DNA from: Streptomyces flaveolus
GTDB lineage: Bacteria > Actinomycetota > Actinomycetes > Streptomycetales > Streptomycetaceae
DNA length: 64,000 nucleotides
Assembly: GCF_014648815.1 (NCBI RefSeq)
Contig: NZ_BMRV01000004.1
Location: 496,001-560,000 of the forward strand
Direction: 5' to 3'
A model generated the notes under the pieces. The model was given only the letters and a program-made list of their open reading frames with translations. It was not told where the DNA came from and made no database searches. A program made the translations under genes and the position numbers. This document shows, one piece after another, positions 49,844 through 58,903 of this stretch; position 1 is the first letter of the stretch; each line of letters starts with the position of its first letter.

Positions 49844-50008
49844 GTGTTCGACGACGAGTACTGCGACGAGTGCGGCGACTACGGATGCCCCGGTCACGAG
49901 ATGTGCGACGAGTGCTCGGGCGACATCTGCAACGAGTGCGGCGGCTGTGACTGCTCCGACTCGCCCTGCCCCGGCTACATCGCCCACTACACCGGCACCG
50001 ACCTCTAG
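49844..50008 (+). CDS. 54-residue Cys-rich acidic protein
   Basis: A short frame from GTG 49844 with AGGAG eight bases upstream, 14 bp after the SpdB-like gene. It carries ten or more Cys residues in CxxC spacings (YCDECGDYGCPG, CDECSGDICNECGGCDCS) and many Asp/Glu residues. It should bind metal, perhaps two zinc ions. I know of no named family, although Cys-rich small proteins occur in other AICEs. Confidence 0.6.
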   Translation: MFDDEYCDECGDYGCPGHEMCDECSGDICNECGGCDCSDSPCPGYIAHYTGTDL

Positions 50009-50097
50009 CTACGCCAAGGGCGGCCCCCTCTTCCGCCAAGAACACGGGGCCGCCCTTGCCAACCAGCACCCCTTCGAGGAACTGGAGATACCCCAGC

Positions 50098-51009
50098 ATG
50101 ACGCAACCCACCGTCATCCGGCGAGTGCCGGACATCCTCCCCTCGCCCGCGGGAGGCAGCGCGAGCGCGACACCGCCGCCCCTGCGCACCGCGCTGAGCC
50201 TCGCCGCGGCCGGCGTCCCGGTGCTGCCCCTGCGCCAGGGCAAAGTGCCGTTCGGCAACTGCCCCGCGTGCACGGGCAACGCGTGCGGCGGCCGGCCGAA
50301 CATGAAGACCCCGGGCCCGTGCCGCTGCCCCGGCGTCTGCCACGCGTGGGCTGCCGCCACCACCGACCCTGCCGTCATCGTCTCGCCCGCGTGGGCGGCG
50401 GCGTGGCGGCGGGCGGTATGCGTGGGCTACCACCCCGGCGGCGCCGGGCTGACCGTGGTCGACCTGGACGACGCGGACGCCATCGCCTGGGCCCGCACCG
50501 CCCTGCCCGCCACGCGGACCGTGCCGACGACGCGCGGCCAGCACTGGATCTACCGGGGCGCCATGCGCTCCGTGAACGCGGTGCGCCCCGGCGTCGACAT
50601 CAAGTCGACCATGGCCTACGCCCGCTACCTCGGCCCCGGCACCGGCACCATGGCCGACCTGCCGGACGCCGTGCGCGCGCTGGCCGTCAAGGAGCCCTCC
50701 CCGGCCCGCCCGGCGCCGAAGGCCGTCACCGTGCCCACCGGTGCCGGGGGCGGGGAGTGCCCTCACCGCACGCCCGCCTACCTGGACCGTGGCCTCGCCA
50801 TGGCGGAGCAGCGCATCACCGAGGCGTCCAGCGGAGTCCACGCGACCGTGTACCGGACGTTCCTGGCCGTGTTGTCCACGCATGGCCGGTGCGGCTGCCT
50901 CACAGACGCCCACGTCGCCCGTCTGTTCGCCGCCGCGCAGGGCAAGGGCGAGACGGCCCGGCACTGCACGGACGCGTGGACCAACGCCCGCATCACGTTG
51001 GGGCTGTGA
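50098..51009 (+). CDS. bifunctional DNA primase/polymerase (prim-pol) of AICE replication
   Basis: A 303-residue protein with the AEP-type prim-pol domain: LSLAAAGVPVLPLRQGKVPF at the start, a zinc-type Cys insert (CPACTGNACGG, CRCPGVCHAW), VVDLDDADAIAWA with the catalytic Asp pair, and TTRGQHWIYRG with the His of the active site. The C-terminal part is helical. ATG 50098 follows GGAGAT. Together with the helicase encoded directly after it, it forms the replication initiator of the AICE. An in-frame start further upstream (50056) is less likely. Confidence 0.85.
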   Translation: MTQPTVIRRVPDILPSPAGGSASATPPPLRTALSLAAAGVPVLPLRQGKVPFGNCPACTGNACGGRPNMKTPGPCRCPGVCHAWAAATTDPAVIVSPAWAAAWRRAVCVGYHPGGAGLTVVDLDDADAIAWARTALPATRTVPTTRGQHWIYRGAMRSVNAVRPGVDIKSTMAYARYLGPGTGTMADLPDAVRALAVKEPSPARPAPKAVTVPTGAGGGECPHRTPAYLDRGLAMAEQRITEASSGVHATVYRTFLAVLSTHGRCGCLTDAHVARLFAAAQGKGETARHCTDAWTNARITLGL

Positions 51010-51011
51010 CC

Positions 51012-52490
51012 ATGTCCGAGGACGAGAAGACTCCCGCCCGCGAGATCATCACCGACTACGCGCAATCCCACTTCCGGTACTTCCGCACCGCGGATGGGAC
51101 CGTGTACGCGCAGCGCAACGGCCACCCTGTGGCCCGCCCGATCCGCTCGCAGGGCACGACGGGAAGCCATCGGCAGGAACTCATGGTCGGACTGTTCAGG
51201 GACGGCATCGGCGTGTTCAACGGCACCGCGATGAAGGAAGCGCTCGACCTGATCGAAGCGTTGGCGCTGACCGAGGACGTGCAGCCCGTGCACATCCGCG
51301 TCGCCCCCGGCTACGACGGGGCGACGTGGCTGGACCTGGGACGGGCCGACGGGCAGTCCGTGCGTATCCACCCCACGGGCTGGGACATTCGCACCCCGGA
51401 CCCGCGGGAAGTCTGCTGGCGGCGTACCCAGCTCACGGGGGAGCTGCCGTTGCCGGTCAAGGACACCGACGGCAAGGGCATCGATCTGCTGATGCGGCTA
51501 TGCAACTTCGCCACCGCGGAGACCGAGTGCCTGGCCATCGCCTGGCTCATCGGCTGCCTCGCACCGTCGGTGCCCGTTCCGGCCCCGTTCCTCACCGGCC
51601 CGCAGGGCGCCGGCAAGTCCACCGGCGGCCGGATGCTCGTGCGGATCATCGAGGGCATGACCGGGGACCTGCGCCGGGCCCCGAAGGATGAGGAGAACCT
51701 GATCACGGCGGTGGCGGCCGGATGGGTCACCGCCCTGGACAACCTCTCCCACATGACCCCGGAACTGTCCGATGCGATGTGCTGCATCGTCACCGGGGCC
51801 GAGAACGTCAAGCGGGCCCTGTTCACCGACGGTGATGTCTTCCGCATCGGCTACCGCCGCCCCCTGCTCCTGACCGGCATCGACGTCGGCGTGATCCGGC
51901 CCGACCTCGCCGAACGGCTCCTGCCGCTGCGGCTGGAGAGGCCCAAGGTGCGGCGCACCGAGGCGGAACTGTGGTCCGACTTCGCCGAGGTGCTGCCCGT
52001 CATCCTCGGCTCGCTCCTGGACCTGACCGTGCAGGTGCGGGCGGCGCAGGCGGACATCCCGACCGACCTGCGCATGGCGGACTTCGCGCACCTGTGCGCG
52101 CAGCTCGACGCGGCCACCGGTCTGGGGGCGCTGGCCGCCTACCGGGCCAGCCTGGACGACCTCAACGACGACGTCATCGAGGGCGACCTGCTGGCACAGA
52201 CCGTGCTCAAACACGCCGCCACCGTTGAGCCGGGCACCGAGCAGCGGATGACATCTGCCGAATGGCTGCACTGCCTCACCGGCCTCTACACGGGCGAGGA
52301 CTTCCGCCCCCTCCCCAAGGGGTGGCCGACCACCGGCAAGGTGCTCTCCGACCGGCTCAAGCGCCTACAGCCCACCCTCGCCGCCCGGGGCGTCCTCATC
52401 GACTGGGGACGCACCAACACGTCCCGGTACATCGAGATCGCGCGGCCGGCCGCCGCGGCGCCCCCGTCCGAACAGGAAGCAGCCTTCTGA
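51012..52490 (+). CDS. AAA+ ATPase / replicative helicase of the AICE
   Basis: A 492-residue protein with Walker A GPQGAGKS (about 196-203), a Walker B-like stretch VTALDNLSH, and GYRRPLLLTGIDVGV as sensor region, of the kind fused or paired with prim-pol in plasmids and phages. The N-terminal 170 residues (TADGTVYAQRNGHPVARPIR, GKGIDLLMRLCNFATAE) are typical of this actinobacterial group. ATG 51012 is used; a GTG six bases upstream overlaps the prim-pol stop. The hairpin at 52511 ends the unit. Confidence 0.8.
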   Translation: MSEDEKTPAREIITDYAQSHFRYFRTADGTVYAQRNGHPVARPIRSQGTTGSHRQELMVGLFRDGIGVFNGTAMKEALDLIEALALTEDVQPVHIRVAPGYDGATWLDLGRADGQSVRIHPTGWDIRTPDPREVCWRRTQLTGELPLPVKDTDGKGIDLLMRLCNFATAETECLAIAWLIGCLAPSVPVPAPFLTGPQGAGKSTGGRMLVRIIEGMTGDLRRAPKDEENLITAVAAGWVTALDNLSHMTPELSDAMCCIVTGAENVKRALFTDGDVFRIGYRRPLLLTGIDVGVIRPDLAERLLPLRLERPKVRRTEAELWSDFAEVLPVILGSLLDLTVQVRAAQADIPTDLRMADFAHLCAQLDAATGLGALAAYRASLDDLNDDVIEGDLLAQTVLKHAATVEPGTEQRMTSAEWLHCLTGLYTGEDFRPLPKGWPTTGKVLSDRLKRLQPTLAARGVLIDWGRTNTSRYIEIARPAAAAPPSEQEAAF

Positions 52491-52510
52491 CCGCGCGGCA
52501 CCACGCCCGC

Positions 52511-52560
52511 CCGAACAGCAAGAAGAGCACCCGGGCCCGCGTGCTCCTCTTGCTGTTCGG
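52511..52560 (+). terminator. strong 20-bp hairpin terminator after the replication genes
   Basis: A 20-base stem (52511-52530 against 52541-52560) with a single mismatch and a ten-base GC loop, 20 bases after the helicase stop. No T-run follows. Confidence 0.75.
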
Positions 52561-52669
52561 CGGCGGCGCCGCCCTGCAAAGGTCGCGCCGCGAAGCGGCT
52601 CCTTCTTCACGTCCTGAGCCGCGCACCACAACAGACAGCACCCTCTCTTTGTCCGAAGTAGAGAGACGC

Positions 52670-52878
52670 TGCGTCACCTGCGTCACCCGCACCCCGAGAA
52701 CGGCCGGTGACCTGCCCAAAGACGGGTGACGCAGACCGCCGATTCCTGCGTCACCCCGCGTCACCTGCGTCACCCGATGACGGATGCCCGCATCACCGGT
52801 GACGCACCCCCACAGTCCTACGTCACCGCAAAACCGCAGGTCAAAGCGGTGAATGACGCAGATGACGCAGGTGACGCA
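52670..52878. repeat. iteron array TGCGTCACC, candidate AICE replication origin
   Basis: TGCGTCACC stands at 52670, 52679, 52747 and 52766; near copies at 52757 (CGCGTCACC) and 52819 (TACGTCACC). The complement GGTGACGCA stands at 52725, 52798 and 52870, with near copies at 52852 and 52861. This gives eleven 9-mers in about 210 bases, several in direct tandem and in both orientations, between the replication genes and xis. Such arrays usually bind an initiator. The rest of 52491-52938 holds no credible gene. Confidence 0.7.
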
Positions 52879-52938
52879 GAAATCCGAACCTCGGACACAC
52901 GCGAACTCCCGACGGACAGTTCCAGAGGAGACCGTTCC

Positions 52939-53172
52939 ATGAGCATCGCCCCCGTGGACATCGCTCCACCCGCTGAGGCTGGCGCCCTGGCCCCCGTGCT
53001 GTTGACCGTCGAAGAGGCTGCCCGCTGCCTCCGCATCGGCCGCACCACCTGCTACGCCCTCATCCGCACCGGAGAACTGGAGTCCCTGACCATCGGCGGA
53101 CTCCGACGCGTCCCCGCCGACGCCCCGGCCGCCTACCTCGCCCGCCGCCGCGCCGAACAGCGCGCCGCCTGA
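52939..53172 (+). CDS. xis: excisionase (Xis), MerR-like helix-turn-helix
   Basis: A 77-residue DNA-binding protein: LLTVEEAARCLRIGRTTCYA followed by LIRTGELESLTIGGLRRVPA, the usual excisionase/HTH_17 winged helix. It bends the ends of the element for excision together with the integrase. ATG 52939 follows AGAGGAG. It is located 79 bp before int, the typical arrangement of AICEs. Confidence 0.88.
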   Translation: MSIAPVDIAPPAEAGALAPVLLTVEEAARCLRIGRTTCYALIRTGELESLTIGGLRRVPADAPAAYLARRRAEQRAA

Positions 53173-53251
53173 TCTCGCCATCCCGGAGCGCCGCCCAGCA
53201 TGTAGGCGGGGCTCCGGTCTGTCTACCTCGTACCGACCGGAGGAACTGCCA

Positions 53252-54532
53252 ATGGCAGAGGAGAAAAAGCGCACACGCCGAGCCAACGGTGAGTCGGCCA
53301 TCTACCTGGGCAAGGACGGACGCTGGCACGCCCGTGTGCCCATGGGCTACAAGGACGACGGAACGCCCTATCGCCGACACCTGACGCGCCCCACACGCAA
53401 AGAACTGGTGGACGAGGTCCGGCGCCTGGAGAAGCAGCGCGATGAAGGGTCCGCGCGCCAGCCCGGCAAGCCGTGGACGGTGGCGAAGTGGCTTGAGCAC
53501 TGGGTCGAGAACATCGCTAAGCCGGTTGTGAGCGAGAACACGTACGCCGGTTACGAGGTGGCGGTGCGGGTGCACCTGGTGCCGGGCATTGGCCGGCACC
53601 GCATCGATCGCCTGGAGCCCGAACACCTGGAGAGCCTGTACCGCCGGATGCAGAGCGCTGGCAGCAAGGCGGGTACCGCACACCAGGCTCATCGGACGGC
53701 TCGTACGGCACTGGGCGAAGCGGTCCGGCGCGGTCACGCGGCGAAGAATGCTGCCGCGTTGGCGAAGCCTCCCCGGCTGGAAGAAGACGAGACGGAGGTG
53801 GAGCCTTACTCGGTCGATGAGGTGCAGAGTCTCTTGCTCGAAGTGAACAAGCGCCGCAACAGTGCCCGCTGGATGCTGGCCCTGGCGCTCGGTCTGCGGC
53901 AGGGCGAGACGCTCGGTCTGCGATGGTCCGACGTGGATCTGGACAACGAGTACCTGAAGCTGCGCCGGAACCGGCTGCGGCCGAAGTACGAGCACGGGTG
54001 CGGCGAGGCTGCGCCTTGCGGGCGGAAGGCTGGCTACTGCCCGGCCCGGGTGCAGGTGCGACGCGAGACGAAGAACACGAAATCGCGGGCCGGCCGCCGC
54101 GCCGTGCCCCTCCCGGGCCCACTGGTCGTGATGCTCCGCTCCCACAGGGAGGCGCAGGCCCGGGAGCGCGCGACAGCTGGGAGCCTGTGGACCGAGTCCG
54201 AGTACGTGTTCACCAAGCCGTTGGGCGGCCCGCTCAGCCCGAACACCGACTACCACGACTGGAAGCGGCTGCTGGAAGACGCCGGCGTCCGGAACGGTCG
54301 GCTGCACGACGCCCGGCACACCGCGGGCACCGTCCTGATGCTGCTCGGAGTCCCGGATCGGGTCATCGACCAGATCATGGGATGGGAGCCGGGCGGTGCG
54401 GCCCGGATGCGGGCGCGGTACCTGCACGTGACCGATCCCATGCTCAAGGAAGCGGCCCGGAAGATCGAGCGTGCCATCTGGGGAGCCCCCGAAAACCTCG
54501 CTGTGGACAAAGACCAGGACAACGAGGCGTAG
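53252..54532 (+). CDS. int: tyrosine site-specific integrase
   Basis: A 426-residue phage-type integrase. The N-terminal arm domain starts MAEEKKRTRRANGES, a SAM-like core-binding domain covers about 75-170, and the catalytic domain follows. The active set is Arg216 (LGLRQGETLGLRW), His352-x-x-Arg355 (HDARH), Trp378 where most have His (MGWEPGG), and Tyr390 (ARYLHV). Trp at the His/Trp position is accepted in the family. A Cys-containing insert (HGCGEAAPCGRKAGYC) sits between strands of the catalytic domain. It is encoded next to the intact tRNA-Ser(GGA) half that serves as its target site. Confidence 0.93.
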   Translation: MAEEKKRTRRANGESAIYLGKDGRWHARVPMGYKDDGTPYRRHLTRPTRKELVDEVRRLEKQRDEGSARQPGKPWTVAKWLEHWVENIAKPVVSENTYAGYEVAVRVHLVPGIGRHRIDRLEPEHLESLYRRMQSAGSKAGTAHQAHRTARTALGEAVRRGHAAKNAAALAKPPRLEEDETEVEPYSVDEVQSLLLEVNKRRNSARWMLALALGLRQGETLGLRWSDVDLDNEYLKLRRNRLRPKYEHGCGEAAPCGRKAGYCPARVQVRRETKNTKSRAGRRAVPLPGPLVVMLRSHREAQARERATAGSLWTESEYVFTKPLGGPLSPNTDYHDWKRLLEDAGVRNGRLHDARHTAGTVLMLLGVPDRVIDQIMGWEPGGAARMRARYLHVTDPMLKEAARKIERAIWGAPENLAVDKDQDNEA

Positions 54533-54537
54533 GGACT

Positions 54538-54650
54538 ACGTCGAAGGGCCCCCTGTTTCCAGGGGGCCCTTCGACGTAGTGCCCGGTGAGGCACTGGCGG
54601 AGGATACGAGATTCGAACTCGTGAGGGGTTGCCCCCAACACGCTTTCCAA
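54538..54650. repeat. right attachment repeat: element-borne tRNA 3' half and terminator
   Basis: A 40-base terminator block (54538-54577) and 73 bases (54578-54650) identical to the left copy except for one missing T between the blocks. The identical part begins in the anticodon loop and reaches through the CCA. The element therefore brought its own tRNA 3' end and also the terminator hairpin, restoring a functional tRNA gene. Confidence 0.92.
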
Positions 54651-54682
54651 GCGTGCGCCCTAGGCCTCTAGGCGAATCCTCC
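54595..54682 (-). tRNA. tRNA-Ser (GGA), rebuilt by the AICE
   Basis: On the minus strand the acceptor GGAGGAT (54682-54676) pairs with ATCCTCC (54605-54599). The anticodon loop TTGGAAA gives GGA, the variable arm is long, and CCA is encoded (54597-54595). The 5' half is chromosomal, the 3' half from the anticodon loop on is supplied by the element. Confidence 0.95.
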
Positions 54683-54751
54683 GCGGCAAACATTACATGA
54701 CGTCGGAGAGTGCTTGCGAACTCGTTCTCGGGGCCCCGGATCGGGTAACGT

Positions 54752-54850
54752 GTGGCGCAGCCCCTCACGCGGCGCTATCTGACTGAACTCCCCCAGGGCC
54801 GGAAGGCAGCAAGGGTAGGTCGGCTCTGGCGGGTGCGTGGGGGGCGCTTG
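54752..54850 (+). ncRNA. ffs: signal recognition particle RNA (small bacterial type)
   Basis: The apical SRP domain is clear: GGCCGGAAGGCAGCAAGGGT with the conserved GGAA tetraloop and the asymmetric AGCA loop. The ends pair (GCAGCCCCTCACGC near the start against GCGTGGGGGGCGC). It lies right before dnaX, the usual actinobacterial location. The exact ends are approximate. Confidence 0.85.
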
Positions 54851-54899
54851 CGTTCGCGGGGCGGTCCGGTTGTCGGTGGGCGCCTATAACCTCGTATGC

Positions 54900-57215
54900 G
54901 TGTCGTCTCTCGCGCTCTACCGCCGTTACCGCCCGGAGTCCTTTGCCGAGGTCATCGGGCAGGGGCATGTCACCGACCCGCTGCAGCAGGCGCTGCGGAA
55001 CAACCGGGTCAACCACGCGTACCTGTTCAGCGGTCCGCGCGGGTGCGGCAAGACGACCAGCGCGCGCATCCTGGCGCGGTGCCTGAACTGCGAGCAGGGC
55101 CCCACGCCGACGCCGTGCGGCGAGTGCCAGTCCTGCCGCGACCTGGCGAGGAACGGGCCGGGTTCGATCGACGTCATCGAGATCGACGCCGCCTCGCACG
55201 GTGGTGTGGACGACGCCCGTGACCTGCGAGAGAAGGCGTTCTTCGGGCCCGCCCACAGCCGGTACAAGATCTACATCATCGACGAGGCCCACATGGTCTC
55301 CCCGCAGGGCTTCAACGCCCTGCTGAAGGTCGTCGAGGAGCCCCCGGAGCATCTGAAGTTCATCTTCGCGACCACCGAGCCCGAGAAGGTCATCGGGACC
55401 ATCCGGTCGCGGACCCATCACTACCCGTTCCGGCTCGTGCCGCCCGGCACCCTGCGCGACTATCTCGCCGAGGTGTGCGGCAAGGAGGACATCCCCGTCG
55501 AGGACGGCGTGCTGCCGCTGGTGGTGCGGGCGGGCGCCGGTTCCGTGCGGGACTCCATGTCCGTCATGGACCAGCTCCTCGCCGGCGCCGGACCCGACGG
55601 TGTGACGTACGACATGACGACGTCCCTCCTCGGCTACACGGACGGCTCGCTGCTCGACTCCGTCGTCGAGGCGTTCGCCTCGGGTGAGGGGTCGGCCGCC
55701 TTCGAGGTCGTGGACCGGGTGATCGAGGGCGGCAACGACCCGCGGCGCTTCGTCACCGACCTGCTGGAGCGGCTCCGCGACCTCGTCATCCTCGCCGCCG
55801 TGCCCGACGCCGCGGAGAAGGGGCTCATCGACGCCCCCGCCGACGTCATCGAGCGGATGCAGGCCCAGGCGCGGTCCTTCGGCGCGGCCGAGCTGAGCCG
55901 CGCCGCCGACCTCGTCAACGAGGGCCTGACCGAGATGCGCGGCGCCCACTCGCCCCGTCTCCAGCTGGAGCTGATCTGCGCGCGCGTGCTGCTGCCAGCC
56001 GCGTACGGCGACGAGCGGTCGGTGATGGCCCGGCTGGACCGGATCGAGCGCGGGGTGCAGTTCTCGGCGGGTGCCGGGGCGCCCGCCATGGGGTACGTGC
56101 CCGGGCCCGAGGCGCATGCCGGTGCCGCCGGTGCGGTGAGCCCCGCGGCTGCCGCGCCCGTTCCGCCGGGCGGCGGTCCGGCCGCGGCCCGGGCGGCGGT
56201 CCGTGGGCCGGGTGCCGGGGAGGGTGCGCCCTCGGTGCCGGGCGCCGGCCCCGCTCCTGCGCCCGCACCAGTGCCCACGCCCGCTCCCGCACCCACGCCC
56301 GCTCCCGCACCCACGCCCGCTCCCGCGGCCGGCCCCGGTGTCGTCGGTGGCGGAGGCGGACAGTCCCCGGCACCCACCGCGCCCGCGCCCGGCGCCTGGC
56401 CCACCGCGGCTCCGGCGGGCGGCGGGCGGCGGCCCGGAGGATGGCCCACGGCAGCGCCGGCGGGCGGCGGACAGCCCCAGGCGCCGGCCGCCCCGGCCCA
56501 GGCTCCGCCCGCGGCGTCCGCCCCGGCCCCGGCGCCGTCCGCCGCCCCGGCGCAGGCTGCCCCGGCGCAGGCTCCCAGCGGCGGCCCCGACCCGCGCTCG
56601 CTCTGGCCCAACATCCTGGAGGCGGTCAAGAACCGCCGCCGGTTCACCTGGATCCTGCTCAGCCAGAACGCCCAGGTGACCGGCTTCGACGGCACGACCC
56701 TCCAGATCGGCTTCGTCAACGCCGGAGCCCGCGACAACTTCCTGAGCAGCGGCAGCGAGGACGTGCTGCGGCAGGCCCTCGCCGAGCAGTTCAACGTGCA
56801 GTGGAAGGTCGACGCGGTCGTCGACCCCTCCGGCGGCTCGGCGCCCCCGCCCTCCGCCGGCCCGTCCGGCGGTCACGGCGGCGGTGGCTTCGGCGGCCCC
56901 GGCGGTGGCTACGGGGGGCCGGCCGGCGGCGCGCCCGCGCAGCGTCCGGCGGCGCCGGCACCCGTCGGCCCGTCGTCCCAGGGCGCCGGGCCGTCCGCGG
57001 CGTCCCCCGCGCACGGCCCGGCGGCACAGGCGTCCGCCCCGGCGGCCGACCCCGCTCCCCGGCCCGCGGCCCCCGAGCCGCCGCCCCCGGTCTCCCCGGA
57101 GGACGACATCCCGGAGGACGACGACCCCGACCTCGACGAATCGGCGCTCTCCGGCAAGGACCTGCTCGTACGGGAGCTGGGGGCGACGGTGGTGGAGGAG
57201 ATCGCGCACGAGTAG
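54900..57215 (+). CDS. dnaX: DNA polymerase III subunit gamma/tau
   Basis: Clamp-loader ATPase of 771 residues. Start GTG 54900 ([20 protein letters not shown]). Walker [10 protein letters not shown] (about 43-51), four zinc Cys ([19 protein letters not shown]), Walker B YIIDEAHM, and sensor SRC-type IFATTEPEK are present. Domain III follows, then a very long Pro/Ala/Gly linker (about 395-560) that includes a near-perfect 18-base tandem repeat (56279 on). A tau-like C-terminal domain (about 565-635, [20 protein letters not shown]) is followed by a second low-complexity region and an acidic end. No slippery sequence for programmed frameshifting was seen. Confidence 0.95.
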   Translation: MSSLALYRRYRPESFAEVIGQGHVTDPLQQALRNNRVNHAYLFSGPRGCGKTTSARILARCLNCEQGPTPTPCGECQSCRDLARNGPGSIDVIEIDAASHGGVDDARDLREKAFFGPAHSRYKIYIIDEAHMVSPQGFNALLKVVEEPPEHLKFIFATTEPEKVIGTIRSRTHHYPFRLVPPGTLRDYLAEVCGKEDIPVEDGVLPLVVRAGAGSVRDSMSVMDQLLAGAGPDGVTYDMTTSLLGYTDGSLLDSVVEAFASGEGSAAFEVVDRVIEGGNDPRRFVTDLLERLRDLVILAAVPDAAEKGLIDAPADVIERMQAQARSFGAAELSRAADLVNEGLTEMRGAHSPRLQLELICARVLLPAAYGDERSVMARLDRIERGVQFSAGAGAPAMGYVPGPEAHAGAAGAVSPAAAAPVPPGGGPAAARAAVRGPGAGEGAPSVPGAGPAPAPAPVPTPAPAPTPAPAPTPAPAAGPGVVGGGGGQSPAPTAPAPGAWPTAAPAGGGRRPGGWPTAAPAGGGQPQAPAAPAQAPPAASAPAPAPSAAPAQAAPAQAPSGGPDPRSLWPNILEAVKNRRRFTWILLSQNAQVTGFDGTTLQIGFVNAGARDNFLSSGSEDVLRQALAEQFNVQWKVDAVVDPSGGSAPPPSAGPSGGHGGGGFGGPGGGYGGPAGGAPAQRPAAPAPVGPSSQGAGPSAASPAHGPAAQASAPAADPAPRPAAPEPPPPVSPEDDIPEDDDPDLDESALSGKDLLVRELGATVVEEIAHE

Positions 57216-57346
57216 GCGCCGCCCGCCGCCCCTGCGCCGGGGGCCGACGCACCCGGCCGTACTGGAGGAACGCACAAGCGCTCTCCGCCCGCCCCTTCGG
57301 AAGCCCGCACAAACCGGCCGAGCCCGTGCCCATTAGGCTGGCCCCC

Positions 57347-58624
<1,278 letters not shown>

Positions 58625-58650
58625 CCGCCCCGGGGAGCGCCCGCTCCGAC

Positions 58651-58682
58651 AGGCCCCGGCTCCGTCTCAGGAGCCGGGGCCT
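58651..58682 (+). terminator. hairpin terminator after purD
   Basis: Perfect 13-bp stem AGGCCCCGGCTCC / GGAGCCGGGGCCT with a six-base loop, 27 bases after the stop. Confidence 0.8.
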
Positions 58683-58903
58683 GATCCTTGCTGTCCGTCA
58701 TCCACCTTTCCCCAAAGCCATTCCATCGAGTGACCGATGCGCCATACGGCTGACGGGCGCGAAGGCCCCAACTAGGGTGCCGCGCAAGCGTTCCGGCACT
58801 TGGCCCACCGGCATTGCGATGTCAGTGGCGGGTGCCACAGTGGGGGAGTGAGCAACAGCGGGAGCGCGGTCCCAGGGCGGCAAGGAGGGGGTGAGGTCCG
58901 GTC

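Larger units (their letters stand above)
36463..54650. mobile_element. actinomycete integrative and conjugative element (AICE) in tRNA-Ser(GGA)
   Basis: About 18.2 kb between direct repeats made of the tRNA 3' half. It carries every module of a pSAM2-type AICE in the usual order: cargo, GntR/HD/Nudix/XRE regulation, a transfer operon with FtsK-like TraB and Spd proteins, a repeat cluster resembling clt, a prim-pol and helicase replication pair, an iteron array, Xis, and a tyrosine integrase beside the intact tRNA. All these genes look complete, so the element may still excise. The cargo genes at the left end are clearly AT-richer than the rest, indicating separate acquisition. Confidence 0.92.

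Noticed and set aside
56279..56332. Tandem 18-base repeats in dnaX suspected as a mobile or CRISPR-like repeat
   Set aside because: They encode the PAPAPT-type linker of the tau part in frame; this is simple low-complexity protein sequence.
54765..57275. 836-codon frame opposite dnaX
   Set aside because: Antisense to the Pro/Ala linker region of DnaX; Gly/Arg-rich repeats reflect base composition only.
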